A DNA stretch of 64,000 nucleotides from Pseudomonas hygromyciniae (lineage in GTDB: Bacteria > Pseudomonadota > Gammaproteobacteria > Pseudomonadales > Pseudomonadaceae), in contig NZ_CP070506.1 in the NCBI RefSeq assembly GCF_016925675.1, forward strand, positions 5,826,501 to 5,890,500. The letters run 5' to 3'. The position numbers and the translations under genes are program-made. The notes under the pieces are model-generated. The model saw nothing but the letters and a program-made list of their open reading frames with translations. It was not told the origin of the DNA and did not search any database. Shown here piece by piece: positions 44,363 to 53,295 of the stretch (position 1 is its first letter; the number at the start of each line of letters is the position of its first letter).

Positions 44363-46285
44363 TCAGTGTGCGGTGGCCTGTAGGCCAGCAAGCAATAGGC
44401 GCTGATACAGATCCTCTTTAAACCCCTCAGGCTTATCCAGGCGCATGCGCACTAGATGCTCGGGAAACGCCTCAGGCTCCGGTGCATCCAACGCCGCCTT
44501 GCCCAACTCCAGAATCTCGGTCAGCTTGAATTTGCTCTTGAGCCAGTTCAGCGCGCGCAACAAATCCCGCTCTTCATCGGTGAAGTCACTGCCCAGCGGA
44601 TACTCCGGGAACAGCCTTGTATGCCGCGCCTGCACCGCCTGCAAACGCTCGGGGGTGTTGTCGGCAAAGCGCGGGTCGAGCTGGAAGTCCTTGGGCAACT
44701 TGCCGGCTTTTTGCGCCTGTTCGATCAAGTCGGCCTGGAACCGTGAGTCGGTGATATTGAGCAACGCCTCGATCACCTGGGCGTCGGTCTGGCCGCGCAG
44801 GTCAGCGATGCCGTATTCGGTGATCACGATATCGCGCAGGTGCCGGGGAATCGTGCAATGGCCGTATTCCCAGACAATATTGGAGCTGACCTCGCCGGCC
44901 GATTCACGCCAACTGCGCAGGATCAGGATCGAGCGCGCGCCCTCCAGCGCATGGCCCTGGGCAACAAAGTTGTATTGCCCACCCACCCCGCTGAGCACGC
45001 GGCCGTCTTCCAGTTGGTCGGCAACGCCTGCACCCAGCAACGTGACCATGATCGCACTGTTGATAAACCGCGCATCCACACGCTGCAAACGCTTGAGTTC
45101 TTCCTGCCCGTACAGCTCGTTGATATAGCTGATGCGAGTCATGTTGAATTCCAGGCGCTTGGCGTGGGTCATTTCCTGCAGGCGCTGGTAAAAACTGCGG
45201 GGGCCGAGGAAGAAACCACCGTGGATCGATATGCCATCGGGCTGTGCTGCATCGTCCAGCAGTCCCGCGTTGGCCTGCTCCTGCGTCGCCACATCCGGGT
45301 ACACCTTGCGCCGCACAATCCCCGCATCGGCCAGTACCAGCAGGCCGTTGACGAACATTTCGCTGCAACCATAAAGGCCCCGGGCAAACGGCTCGACCCC
45401 GCCCTCACGGCTGATCAGCGGCGCCCATTGGTACACATCCAGGTCGGTGAGCAATTGCCGATAGCCCTCGTTATCGGCCTGACGCGCCAGCAACGCGGCG
45501 GTCAAGGCGTCGCCCATCGAACCGATGCCAATCTGTAAGGTGCCGCCATCGCGCACCAAGGTACTGGCGTGCAAACCGATGAAGTGGTCCTGCAAACCCA
45601 CTGGCATGTTGGGCGTAGAGAACAGCGTGGTGCGGTCTTTTTCGTCGATCAGAAAGTCGAACTGATCCATGCCCAGTTCGGCATCACCGGGCATGTAGGG
45701 CAAATCTTCATGCACCTGGCCGACCACCAGGATGGTCTCGCCGGCCGCGCGGCGCTTGGCGATCATGGGCAACAGGTCGAGGGTGATATCCGGGTTGCAG
45801 CTCAGGCTCAGGCGATCCGGGTGCTCACTGCTACTGGCCACCAATTGCGCGACCAGGTTCAGGCCGGCGGCGTTGATATCGCGGGCGGCATGGCTGTAGT
45901 TGCTGCTGACGTAATCCTGCTGGGCCGAGGTGCTATGCAGCAGGCTGCCGGGCTGCATAAAGAACTGCTGCACGTGGATGTTGGCCGGCAGGCTGTCCTT
46001 GCGCAGGGCGTCGAGGAAATCCAGCTCGGGGTAATCACCGAACACCCGCTCGACAAACGGCTCCAGAAAGCGCTTCTGCAAACCATCACCCAACGGCGGG
46101 CGGCCCAGGCTCAACGCGGTGTAGATCGTCAGCGCCCGCTCGGGCAGCTTGGCGATGCGCCGGTACAAGGCGTTGGCAAACAGATTCGGCTTACCCAGGC
46201 CCAGCGGCATACCCATGTGGATATGCGCAGGCAGGCGCTCCAGGACGTCATCGACCGCTTGCTCGATTGAACACAACTGCACCAT
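44363..46285 (-). CDS. Acetyl-CoA hydrolase/CoA-transferase family protein
   Basis: A 640-residue enzyme, longer than the usual 500-residue acetyl-CoA hydrolase/transferase, with the family's NatA-NatB split: VDDVLERLPAHIHMGMPLGLGKPN at the N terminus, GIGSMGDALTAALL in the middle, and the CoA-transferase-type glutamate region GVGGQYNFVAQGHALEGARS then EYGIADLRGQTDAQVIEALL. It may move CoA between acetyl or short acyl groups and acids. Start MVQLCSIEQ at 46285 has AAGGAGG seven bases upstream; a longer ATG start has none. Single gene. Confidence 0.88.
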   Translation of the reverse strand: MVQLCSIEQAVDDVLERLPAHIHMGMPLGLGKPNLFANALYRRIAKLPERALTIYTALSLGRPPLGDGLQKRFLEPFVERVFGDYPELDFLDALRKDSLPANIHVQQFFMQPGSLLHSTSAQQDYVSSNYSHAARDINAAGLNLVAQLVASSSEHPDRLSLSCNPDITLDLLPMIAKRRAAGETILVVGQVHEDLPYMPGDAELGMDQFDFLIDEKDRTTLFSTPNMPVGLQDHFIGLHASTLVRDGGTLQIGIGSMGDALTAALLARQADNEGYRQLLTDLDVYQWAPLISREGGVEPFARGLYGCSEMFVNGLLVLADAGIVRRKVYPDVATQEQANAGLLDDAAQPDGISIHGGFFLGPRSFYQRLQEMTHAKRLEFNMTRISYINELYGQEELKRLQRVDARFINSAIMVTLLGAGVADQLEDGRVLSGVGGQYNFVAQGHALEGARSILILRSWRESAGEVSSNIVWEYGHCTIPRHLRDIVITEYGIADLRGQTDAQVIEALLNITDSRFQADLIEQAQKAGKLPKDFQLDPRFADNTPERLQAVQARHTRLFPEYPLGSDFTDEERDLLRALNWLKSKFKLTEILELGKAALDAPEPEAFPEHLVRMRLDKPEGFKEDLYQRLLLAGLQATAH

Positions 46286-46375
46286 CCGACCCTCCTTACG
46301 TTCCGTGATTAGGGGTTGGACCGAGCTTGCCGGGTCTTTGCTGCAATGAACAGCCTTGAGCGCCAAATTGCGGGC

Positions 46376-46405
46376 ACAAAAAAGCCGCTGGTCAGCGGCT
46401 TTTTG
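46376..46405 (-). terminator. Terminator of cycB
   Basis: Stem AAAGCCGCTG / CAGCGGCTTT on a GT loop with T runs on both sides, just past the cytochrome stop. Confidence 0.92.
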
Positions 46406-46417
46406 GCGAAGATCGGT

Positions 46418-46843
46418 TTATTTCAAACCAGACATCTTCTCGATTGCAGCCTTGAGGTCGTCATCCGAGCAATCGGAGCAGGTGCCTTTAGGCGGCATGG
46501 CGTTGATGCCGGTGATGGCCTTGGCCAGGATGCCGTCGAGGCCGCCCTGGTGGTCGGCGCGCTCTTTCCAGGCTGCGGTGTCACCGATTTTCGGTGCGCC
46601 CAACAGGCCAGTGCCGTGGCAAGCATTACAGTGTTTGGCGATGATCTCGTCCGGCGTTTTTGCGCCGCCGCCGCCCGCTGTCACAGCGACTTCCATGCCC
46701 TTGCATTCCTCACCTTGAATACAAACCTTCCCCACGGGTTCAAGGCGCTTGGCAATATCATCATTGGTCGCAGCTTGAGCGCTGGCAGCCCAAAGGGCCA
46801 GTACGGTTGCTGGTACAGCCAGCATTTTCATAATTAGGTTCAC
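46418..46843 (-). CDS. cycB: Cytochrome c5 family protein
   Basis: A periplasmic or membrane-attached monohaem cytochrome of about 141 residues. A Sec signal (MLAVPATVLALWAASAQA) precedes the mature protein; the haem motif is CNACHGTG with distal Met region INAMPPKGTCSDC, which also holds the extra cysteine pair of c5. GTG at 46843 with GAGGG upstream is preferred; ATG at 46831 is possible. A c5-type protein links electron transport chains; the precise partner is not shown. Confidence 0.92.
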   Translation of the reverse strand: MNLIMKMLAVPATVLALWAASAQAATNDDIAKRLEPVGKVCIQGEECKGMEVAVTAGGGGAKTPDEIIAKHCNACHGTGLLGAPKIGDTAAWKERADHQGGLDGILAKAITGINAMPPKGTCSDCSDDDLKAAIEKMSGLK

Positions 46844-47012
46844 GCGTTCACCCTCATGGTGGCTATTCACGCCTGCGGCCACGGTTTCGCAGGCGGCGAA
46901 AGTATAACGGTTAGGCCGCCTCACTGAAACAACCCTATTATCCAAGGGGAGATTGAGCATGACGAAATACAACTACGGGCACCTCTGCAAGGTAGGCAGG
47001 GCGCCTCTTCTG

Positions 47013-47561
47013 TTAAAAGTTCGCGGGTGTGGCTGCGCTGATTAGTCGCGCCGGCACATCGAACGGATTGCGAAAACGGTGTGGCTTGGTGCTTTCAAAG
47101 TAGTAGCTATCGCCGGCTTCGAGCACAAAAGTTTCAACGCCTACCACCAGTTCCAGACGACCTTCCAGCAGGATCCCGGTTTCCTCGCCGTCATGGGTCA
47201 GCATTTCCTCACCCGTATCGGCGCCCGGTGGGTAGATTTCGTTGAGAAACGCAATCGCCCGGCTCGGATGTGCCCGGCCCACCAGCTTCATGGTCACCGC
47301 GCCATCGGAGATGTCGATCAGCTCATTGGCTTTATAGACTATCTGCGTCGGTTTTTCCTGGAGGATCTCCTCGGAAAAGAACTCGACCATGGACATGGGG
47401 ATGCCGCCCAGCACCTTGCGCAAGGAGCTGATGGATGGGCTGACACTGTTTTTCTCGATCATCGAAATGGTGCTGTTGGTGACGCCCGCACGCTTGGCGA
47501 GTTCACGCTGGGAAAGACCTTTCAGTTTACGGATGGATTGCAGTCGTTCGCCGACGTCCAA
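47013..47561 (-). CDS. pauR: Polyamine-responsive regulator PauR (XRE-cupin)
   Basis: A 182-residue DNA-binding protein: N-terminal helix-turn-helix SQRELAKRAGVTNSTISMIEKNSVSPSISSL, then a cupin domain with the metal-binding HDGEETGILLEGRLELVV and ESTKPHRFRNP. Size and locus match P. aeruginosa PauR (PA5301), a repressor of polyamine catabolism genes. The pau-type genes nearby (PuuB-like, KauB) fit that role. Divergence from dadX is absent; it is transcribed the same way, 110 bases downstream. Confidence 0.85.
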   Translation of the reverse strand: MDVGERLQSIRKLKGLSQRELAKRAGVTNSTISMIEKNSVSPSISSLRKVLGGIPMSMVEFFSEEILQEKPTQIVYKANELIDISDGAVTMKLVGRAHPSRAIAFLNEIYPPGADTGEEMLTHDGEETGILLEGRLELVVGVETFVLEAGDSYYFESTKPHRFRNPFDVPARLISAATPANF

Positions 47562-47677
47562 TGCAGGAGCCTCCTAGGATTCAGGCTTTGTTGTAATTGA
47601 GCGTTATCATGGCGACAGCGTTCAGTATTTACAACACTTTGGTCTGAATCCCGGTGGGCGTCATCTACAACTGGCGG

Positions 47678-48751
47678 CTAAGCGCCGGAATAGAGCCGTG
47701 GCACACGGCGCAGGTTGCAGAAAATCTGATAAGGGATGGTATCGGCGGCAGTCGCCACGTCGCTGGCGAGGATGTTTTTGCCCCACAACTCGACAGTAGA
47801 GCCCAGGCCGGCCTGGGGCACATCGGTCAGGTCGATACACAGCATGTCCATCGACACCCGCCCCAGCAATTGGCTGCGCTGGCCGGCGACCAACACCGGC
47901 GTACCGGTCGGCGCATGCCGTGGATAACCGTCGGCATAACCCATGGCAACCACACCGATACGCATCGGCTTGGGCGTTACAAACCGCGCGCCATAACCCA
48001 CTGGCTCGCCCGCAGGCAGCTCGCGTACGCAGATGACTTTCGACTCCAGGGTCATCACCGGCTGCAAACGCGCGGCAACCGCCTGGTCTTCACCAAAGGG
48101 GGTCGCGCCATAAAGCATGATGCCCGGCCGTACCCAATCACTGGAAACGCTCGGCCAACCCATCACCGACGGCGAATTGCGCAGGCTGACCTGGGCCGCC
48201 AAGCCCTGGCGCGCCGCGTCGAATACCGCGACCTGTTCATCGCTGCTTGTGCAGTCCAGTTCATCGGCGCGGGCGAAGTGGCTCATCAACACGATCTTGG
48301 CCACCTTGCCGCTGGCCAGCAGGCGCTGATAGGCGTCGTGATAATCCTTGGGATGCAAGCCGACCCGGTGCATGCCCGAGTCCAGCTTCAACCACACCGT
48401 CAGCGGCTTGCTCAGGCGCGCCTGTTCAATCGCTTCCAGCTGCCACAACGAATGCACCACACACCAGAAGTCATGCTCGATGATCAGCGGCAGTTCGTCG
48501 GCCTCGAAGAACCCTTCGAGCAACAACACCGGCCCACCAATCCCGGCAGCACGTAACTCCAACGCCTCCTCGATACAGGCCACGGCAAAACCGTCGGCCT
48601 GGTCTTCCAGGGCCTGGGCCACGCGCACGGCTCCATGGCCGTAGGCGTCAGCCTTGACCACGGCGAGGGCCTTGGCCCCGGTCAGTTCGCGGGCCAATTG
48701 GTAGTTGTGGCGCAGGGCTTGTAGGTCGATCAGGGCACGGGCAGGACGCAT
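47678..48751 (-). CDS. dadX: Catabolic alanine racemase DadX
   Basis: PLP enzyme interconverting L- and D-alanine; with DadA it degrades L-alanine. The 357-residue protein has the PLP lysine in [14 protein letters not shown] (K33) and the second base tyrosine region [12 protein letters not shown] near 255. The DadX assignment over Alr rests on the dadA-ridA-dadX order. A terminator-like hairpin lies in the 77 bases after ridA, so transcription may be reduced into this gene. Confidence 0.92.
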   Translation of the reverse strand: MRPARALIDLQALRHNYQLARELTGAKALAVVKADAYGHGAVRVAQALEDQADGFAVACIEEALELRAAGIGGPVLLLEGFFEADELPLIIEHDFWCVVHSLWQLEAIEQARLSKPLTVWLKLDSGMHRVGLHPKDYHDAYQRLLASGKVAKIVLMSHFARADELDCTSSDEQVAVFDAARQGLAAQVSLRNSPSVMGWPSVSSDWVRPGIMLYGATPFGEDQAVAARLQPVMTLESKVICVRELPAGEPVGYGARFVTPKPMRIGVVAMGYADGYPRHAPTGTPVLVAGQRSQLLGRVSMDMLCIDLTDVPQAGLGSTVELWGKNILASDVATAADTIPYQIFCNLRRVPRLYSGA

Positions 48752-48781
48752 GGCGGCAGGCTTCTAGGCGGCGATGGGAAG

Positions 48782-48816
48782 AAAAAACCGGTACCGGCCA
48801 ATAACGCCGGCACCGG
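48782..48816 (-). terminator. Terminator-like hairpin between ridA and dadX
   Basis: Eleven-base stem CCGGTACCGGC / GCCGGCACCGG (one mismatch) on a CCAATAA loop, followed on the reverse strand by TTTTTT. It is inside the dadA-ridA-dadX run, so it probably gives partial read-through or marks separate units. Confidence 0.75.
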
Positions 48817-48828
48817 AAGAGGGATCGT

Positions 48829-49182
48829 TTAAGGAAGAGCGGCCACGACAGACAGCTCGACCAGGATTTCTGGCTCACACAGTTTCGACTCGACCGTAGC
48901 GCGGGCCGGGGCGACGCCTTTTGGCAGCCATTTGTCCCATACCGCGTTCATGCCGGCAAAGTCGGCGTCGATGTCTTTGAGGTAGATCGTCACCGACAGC
49001 AACCTGGTTTTGTCGGTACCGGCCAGATCCAGCAAACGCTCGATATTGGCCAGGGTCTCACGGGTCTGCTGTTCAATTCCGGCACTCATGTCGTCGCCGA
49101 CTTGCCCTGCCAGATACACGGTACCGCTGTGGACAACGATCTGGCTCATGCGCTCATTGGTGAGCTGGCGCTGGATTGACAT
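48829..49182 (-). CDS. ridA: RidA-family enamine/imine deaminase
   Basis: A 117-residue RidA protein ([22 protein letters not shown]...) that hydrolyses reactive 2-aminoacrylate-type imines and enamines from PLP enzymes or amino acid oxidation. Conserved [30 protein letters not shown] and [11 protein letters not shown] near the C terminus with the active arginine R103. Its start at 49182 overlaps the dadA 3' end by 29 bases, tying it to alanine catabolism. Confidence 0.93.
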   Translation of the reverse strand: MSIQRQLTNERMSQIVVHSGTVYLAGQVGDDMSAGIEQQTRETLANIERLLDLAGTDKTRLLSVTIYLKDIDADFAGMNAVWDKWLPKGVAPARATVESKLCEPEILVELSVVAALP

Positions 49183-50455
49183 GTTTTGTGGACTCCTGAG
49201 GGTTGCCGTAACGGGAAATATCAAGGCCAGCGGCGCTGATCTGCGGGGTTTTCTTGGCCATCAGGTCCGCCAGCAAGCGACCGGAGCCGCAAGCCATGGT
49301 CCAGCCTAGGGTGCCGTGGCCGGTGTTCAAGAACAGATTCTTGAACGGGGTGGCGCCGACAATTGGCGTACCGTCCGGGGTGGTCGGGCGCAGGCCGGTC
49401 CAGAACGTGGCCTCGCTCAAATCACCGCCCTGAGGATAAAGGTCGTTGACGATCATCTCCAGGGTTTCGCGCCGGCGCGGGTTCAGCGACAGGTCAAAAC
49501 CGGCGATTTCAGCCATGCCACCGACCCGGATGCGGTTGTCGAACCGGGTGATCGCAACCTTGTAGGTTTCGTCGAGAATGGTCGAAGTCGGGGCCATCGC
49601 CGGGTTGGTGATCGGCACAGTCAGGGAGTAACCCTTGAGCGGATACACCGGCGCCTTGATCCCCAGCGGCTTGAGCAACTGCGGCGAGTAGCTGCCCAGG
49701 GCCAGCACGTAGCGATCGGCGGTTTCCAGCTTGCCGTCGATCCACACACCGTTGATACGATCACCGGCGTGGTCCAGGCGCTGAATGTCCTGCTCGAAAC
49801 GGAACTCCACACCCAACTGTTTGCACATATCGGCCAGGCGGGTGGTGAACATCTGGCAGTCGCCGGTCTGGTCATTGGGCAGGCGCAAGGCACCGGCCAG
49901 GATATCCGTGACGCTGGCCAGGGCCGGCTCGACGCGGGCGATGCCGGCGCGGTCGAGCAGCTCGAACGGTACGCCGGACTCTTTCAACACGGCGATATCC
50001 TTGGCCGCGCCATCGAGTTGCGCCTGGGTGCGGAACAATTGCGTAGTACCCAGGCTGCGACCTTCGTAGGCAATGCCGGTCTCGGCGCGCAGTTCATCGA
50101 GGCAGTCGCGGCTGTACTCGGACAAGCGCACCATGCGCTCCTTGTTCACCGCATAACGGTTGGCCGTGCAGTTACGCAGCATCTGCGCCATCCACAGGTA
50201 TTGGTCGATATCGGCCGTGGCCTTGATCGCCAGCGGCGCATGACGCTGCAACAGCCACTTGATGGCCTTGAGCGGCACACCCGGCGCAGCCCATGGCGAT
50301 GCATAGCCGGGCGAGACTTGGCCTGCGTTGGCGAAGCTGGTCTCCATTGCAACGGCCGGCTGACGGTCGACCACGACCACTTCAAAACCGGCACGCGCCA
50401 AATAGTAGGCACTGGCCACACCAATGACACCGCTACCCAAGACCAAAACGCGCAT
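49154..50455 (-). CDS. dadA: D-amino acid dehydrogenase DadA
   Basis: Membrane-associated FAD dehydrogenase (433 residues) that oxidises D-alanine to pyruvate and ammonia. The FAD motif [20 protein letters not shown] opens the protein, and [14 protein letters not shown] near the end is the second FAD site. Length equals that of the family. First gene of dadA-ridA-dadX, divergent from dadR which should activate it with alanine. The start at 50455 is fixed by the Rossmann motif. Confidence 0.95.
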   Translation of the reverse strand: MRVLVLGSGVIGVASAYYLARAGFEVVVVDRQPAVAMETSFANAGQVSPGYASPWAAPGVPLKAIKWLLQRHAPLAIKATADIDQYLWMAQMLRNCTANRYAVNKERMVRLSEYSRDCLDELRAETGIAYEGRSLGTTQLFRTQAQLDGAAKDIAVLKESGVPFELLDRAGIARVEPALASVTDILAGALRLPNDQTGDCQMFTTRLADMCKQLGVEFRFEQDIQRLDHAGDRINGVWIDGKLETADRYVLALGSYSPQLLKPLGIKAPVYPLKGYSLTVPITNPAMAPTSTILDETYKVAITRFDNRIRVGGMAEIAGFDLSLNPRRRETLEMIVNDLYPQGGDLSEATFWTGLRPTTPDGTPIVGATPFKNLFLNTGHGTLGWTMACGSGRLLADLMAKKTPQISAAGLDISRYGNPQESTKHVNPAPAHQ

Positions 50456-50611
50456 TTTTATATCCTCATCACGGCTTGACCGCTGACGTTTGTTGTTCAG
50501 CACAAAGATGTGGGCAGTATAAAAAGCAATGACCAGTGCATTTCACTATATAAGTGCCTATATTTGGCGACAATTCTCGGCAAAAACCCTTTTCACGGAG
50601 GAGCATCCCCT

Positions 50612-51100
50612 ATGCGGACCAATACCCAGACCAAGCGGGAGCTGGACAAGATCGACCGCAACATCCTGCGCATCCTGCAGGCAGACGGGCGGATCTCATT
50701 TACCGAGCTAGGGGAGAAGGTAGGGTTGTCGACCACGCCCTGCACTGAACGGGTCCGGCGCCTGGAGCGCGAGGGGATCATCATGGGCTACAACGCCCGC
50801 CTCAATCCGCAGCACTTGAAGGGTAGCCTGCTGGTGTTTGTCGAGATCAGCCTCGACTACAAATCCGGCGATACCTTCGAAGAATTCCGACGTGCCGTGC
50901 TGAAACTGCCCCATGTGCTGGAGTGCCACCTGGTCTCGGGGGATTTCGACTATCTAGTGAAGGCGCGGATTTCCGAAATGGCTTCGTACCGCAAACTGCT
51001 GGGCGACATCCTGCTCAAGCTGCCCCATGTGCGCGAGTCCAAGAGCTATATCGTGATGGAAGAGGTGAAAGAGAGCCTGAACCTGCCGATCCCGGATTGA
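50612..51100 (+). CDS. dadR: Lrp/AsnC-family regulator DadR
   Basis: A 162-residue Lrp-type protein: helix-turn-helix ELDKIDRNILRILQADGRIS and TELGEKVGLSTTPCTERVRR, then the ligand-binding domain GDFDYLVKARISEMASYRKL. Divergent from dadA across 156 bases, matching the P. aeruginosa dadR-dadAX arrangement where alanine-bound DadR activates dadA. Start MRTNTQTKREL has GGAGGAGC upstream; longer frames lack domain sense. Confidence 0.93.
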   Translation: MRTNTQTKRELDKIDRNILRILQADGRISFTELGEKVGLSTTPCTERVRRLEREGIIMGYNARLNPQHLKGSLLVFVEISLDYKSGDTFEEFRRAVLKLPHVLECHLVSGDFDYLVKARISEMASYRKLLGDILLKLPHVRESKSYIVMEEVKESLNLPIPD

Positions 51101-51132
51101 TCCAGCTCCCACTTTTTGACCGAGTAGATCAG

Positions 51133-51486
51133 CTAAACAAGCACCTGCCGCGTCGTCGCCATGTACTCGTGGATCTGCTTCTCGACCCGAGGGTGAATCA
51201 GTTCCACCGGCCCACGGTTGTTGGGGCATGGCAGGCTGGGCGTGGTACCAAACAACCTACAGATCAATGGGCGCTCGTCGTACACCGTGCAACCGTTGGG
51301 CCCCAGGTGTACACAGTTCAGCTCATCCATGGCCGCTTCCTGCTCGGCCGCGGTCTTGCGCGGCAGGCGCGACATTTCCTCGGTGGATGTCGTCACCGGC
51401 CCACAGCAATCATGGCAACCCGGCACACACTCGAACGAGGGGATCTGCCGGCGCAGCGCGTTGACTTTCTGGCTGTTGCAACTCAT
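51133..51486 (-). CDS. YkgJ-type cysteine cluster protein
   Basis: A 117-residue protein with the zinc- or iron-chelating cysteine pattern CVPGCHDCCGPV, then CVHLGPNGCTVYDERPLICRLFG, of the YkgJ (CxxxCxxCC) family. Function unknown, probably metal binding. It converges with dadR over 33 bases and is divergent from the FAD oxidoreductase. Confidence 0.85.
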   Translation of the reverse strand: MSCNSQKVNALRRQIPSFECVPGCHDCCGPVTTSTEEMSRLPRKTAAEQEAAMDELNCVHLGPNGCTVYDERPLICRLFGTTPSLPCPNNRGPVELIHPRVEKQIHEYMATTRQVLV

Positions 51487-51601
51487 CGAAACCCATACCG
51501 AACGGCGAATAGGCGTGGATTTTGCCCTAAAAGCCCCGAGTGAGACAGCTTCACCCGACCGCTGTATCCTGCGTCAAATTTTCCAAACACGGATGCTCCC
51601 C

Positions 51602-52894
51602 ATGACCGCCAGCGCCCGGCACACCGCTTCCTACTACGCCGCCAGCAGCCTGCCGCAACCCGATTACCCGGCGCTGGCGGGTGAGGTCGTCGCCGATGTG
51701 TGCGTGGTGGGCGGCGGGTTTTCCGGGCTGAACACCGCGCTGGAGCTGGCTGAGCGGGGCTTTAGCGTCGTGCTGCTGGAGGCCCGCAAGATCGCCTGGG
51801 GCGCCAGCGGGCGCAATGGCGGGCAGCTCATTCGTGGCGTCGGCCACGGCCTTGATCAGTTTGCCAATGTGGTCGGCACCGAAGGCGTGCGGCAGATGAA
51901 ATTGATGGGCCTGGAAGCCGTGGAAATCGTGCGCCAACGGGTCGAGCGCTTCCAGATTGATTGCGACCTGACCTGGGGTTACTGCGACCTGGCCAACAAG
52001 CCTCGCGACCTGCAGGGCCTGGCCGCCGATGCCGAAGAACTGCACAAACTTGGCTATGGTCATGAACTGCGCCTGCTGCAAGCCTCGGAGATGGGCAGCG
52101 TGATCGGTTCCGACCGTTACGTGGGCGGCATGATCGACATGGGCTCCGGCCACCTGCATCCGCTGAACCTGGCCCTCGGCGAAGCCGCCGCCGCGCAGCA
52201 ACTGGGGGTCAGGCTATTCGAGCAGTCCGAAGCCGTGCGCATCGACTACGGCCCTGAAGTCAAAGTCCACACGGCCCACGGCAGCGTGCGCTCCAAGACC
52301 CTGGTGCTGGGCTGCAATGCCTACCTCAACGGCCTCAACCCCCACCTGAGCGGTAAGGTGCTGCCCGCCGGCAGCTATATCATCGCCACCGAACCCTTGA
52401 GCCCGGCCCAGGCAGCCGAGCTGCTGCCGCAAAACATGGCGGTGTGTGATCAGCGGGTCACGGTGGACTACTTCCGGTTATCCGCCGACCGGCGCCTGCT
52501 GTTTGGCGGTGCTTGCCACTATTCCGGACGCGACCCTCAAGACATCGCAGCCTATATGCGGCCCAAGATGCTCAAGGTCTTCCCGCAATTGGCCGAGACG
52601 AAGATCGACTACCAATGGGGCGGCATGATCGGCATCGGCGCCAACCGCCTGCCGCAGATTGGCCGGTTGGCCGACCAACCCAACGTGTACTTTGCCCAGG
52701 CCTATGCCGGCCATGGCCTGAACGCCACCCACCTGGCGGGCAAGCTGCTGGCCGAAGCCATCAGCGGCCAGCAGTGTGGGCGCTTCGATCTGTTTGCCCA
52801 GGTGCCCCACATCACCTTCCCTGGCGGCAAGCACTTGCGCTCACCGCTGCTGGCCCTGGGCATGCTCTGGCACCGCTTGAAAGAAGTGCTCTGA
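51602..52894 (+). CDS. FAD oxidoreductase, PuuB/PauB-like gamma-glutamyl-polyamine oxidase
   Basis: A 430-residue DAO-family flavoprotein: FAD motif DVCVVGGGFSGLNTALELAERGFSV, AWGASGRNGGQL, and C-terminal GGMIGIGANRLPQIGRL near 325. Sequence layout is that of PuuB-like enzymes that oxidise gamma-glutamylputrescine and related amines; the place near pauR and kauB supports polyamine use. Start MTASARHTASYYAASSLPQP at 51602; ATG three codons earlier also possible. Confidence 0.85.
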   Translation: MTASARHTASYYAASSLPQPDYPALAGEVVADVCVVGGGFSGLNTALELAERGFSVVLLEARKIAWGASGRNGGQLIRGVGHGLDQFANVVGTEGVRQMKLMGLEAVEIVRQRVERFQIDCDLTWGYCDLANKPRDLQGLAADAEELHKLGYGHELRLLQASEMGSVIGSDRYVGGMIDMGSGHLHPLNLALGEAAAAQQLGVRLFEQSEAVRIDYGPEVKVHTAHGSVRSKTLVLGCNAYLNGLNPHLSGKVLPAGSYIIATEPLSPAQAAELLPQNMAVCDQRVTVDYFRLSADRRLLFGGACHYSGRDPQDIAAYMRPKMLKVFPQLAETKIDYQWGGMIGIGANRLPQIGRLADQPNVYFAQAYAGHGLNATHLAGKLLAEAISGQQCGRFDLFAQVPHITFPGGKHLRSPLLALGMLWHRLKEVL

Positions 52895-52895
52895 C

Positions 52896-53129
52896 TCACC
52901 CGCGCCAGAACGGCTTCAAGCCTTCCTGGCGCGCCTGCTCGGTGCTCAGGCCAATATCGCGCAGTTGCTCCGGGGTCAGCTCCAGCAGGGCCTGGCGCGT
53001 GTGGCGACGGCGCCAGAACAGTTCCCAACGGCTCGGATTGCCAGGCGCCAGCCCGGTCAGCCCGCGCTCCTGCCCTGCTTCCAGTTCCTGACTGTGTAAC
53101 GCCAGCCGCACATCGCTCAAGCCATTCAT
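52896..53129 (-). CDS. DUF1127 small protein
   Basis: A 77-residue protein ending in the DUF1127 motif WRRRHTRQALLELTPEQLRDIGLSTEQARQEGLKPFW; an N-terminal half MNGLSDVRLALHSQELEAG is variable. In other bacteria such proteins bind RNA chaperones or phosphate regulators; the role here is unknown. GCAGGACA precedes the ATG at 53129. Convergent with the FAD oxidase gene by one base. Confidence 0.85.
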   Translation of the reverse strand: MNGLSDVRLALHSQELEAGQERGLTGLAPGNPSRWELFWRRRHTRQALLELTPEQLRDIGLSTEQARQEGLKPFWRG

Positions 53130-53295
53130 TGTCCTGCCCCTCATTTGCCTGTTGCCATGAGTGACTAGAATGGATGGCGCGGCAAAACCATTACAGATTC
53201 AACCAACTTTTATTAAATACATACAGATACTGCCAACCACGGGCTGAATCCTGTATTTTGCGCCCATCTGTACTGGTCTCTTGGGAGCGACCGCC

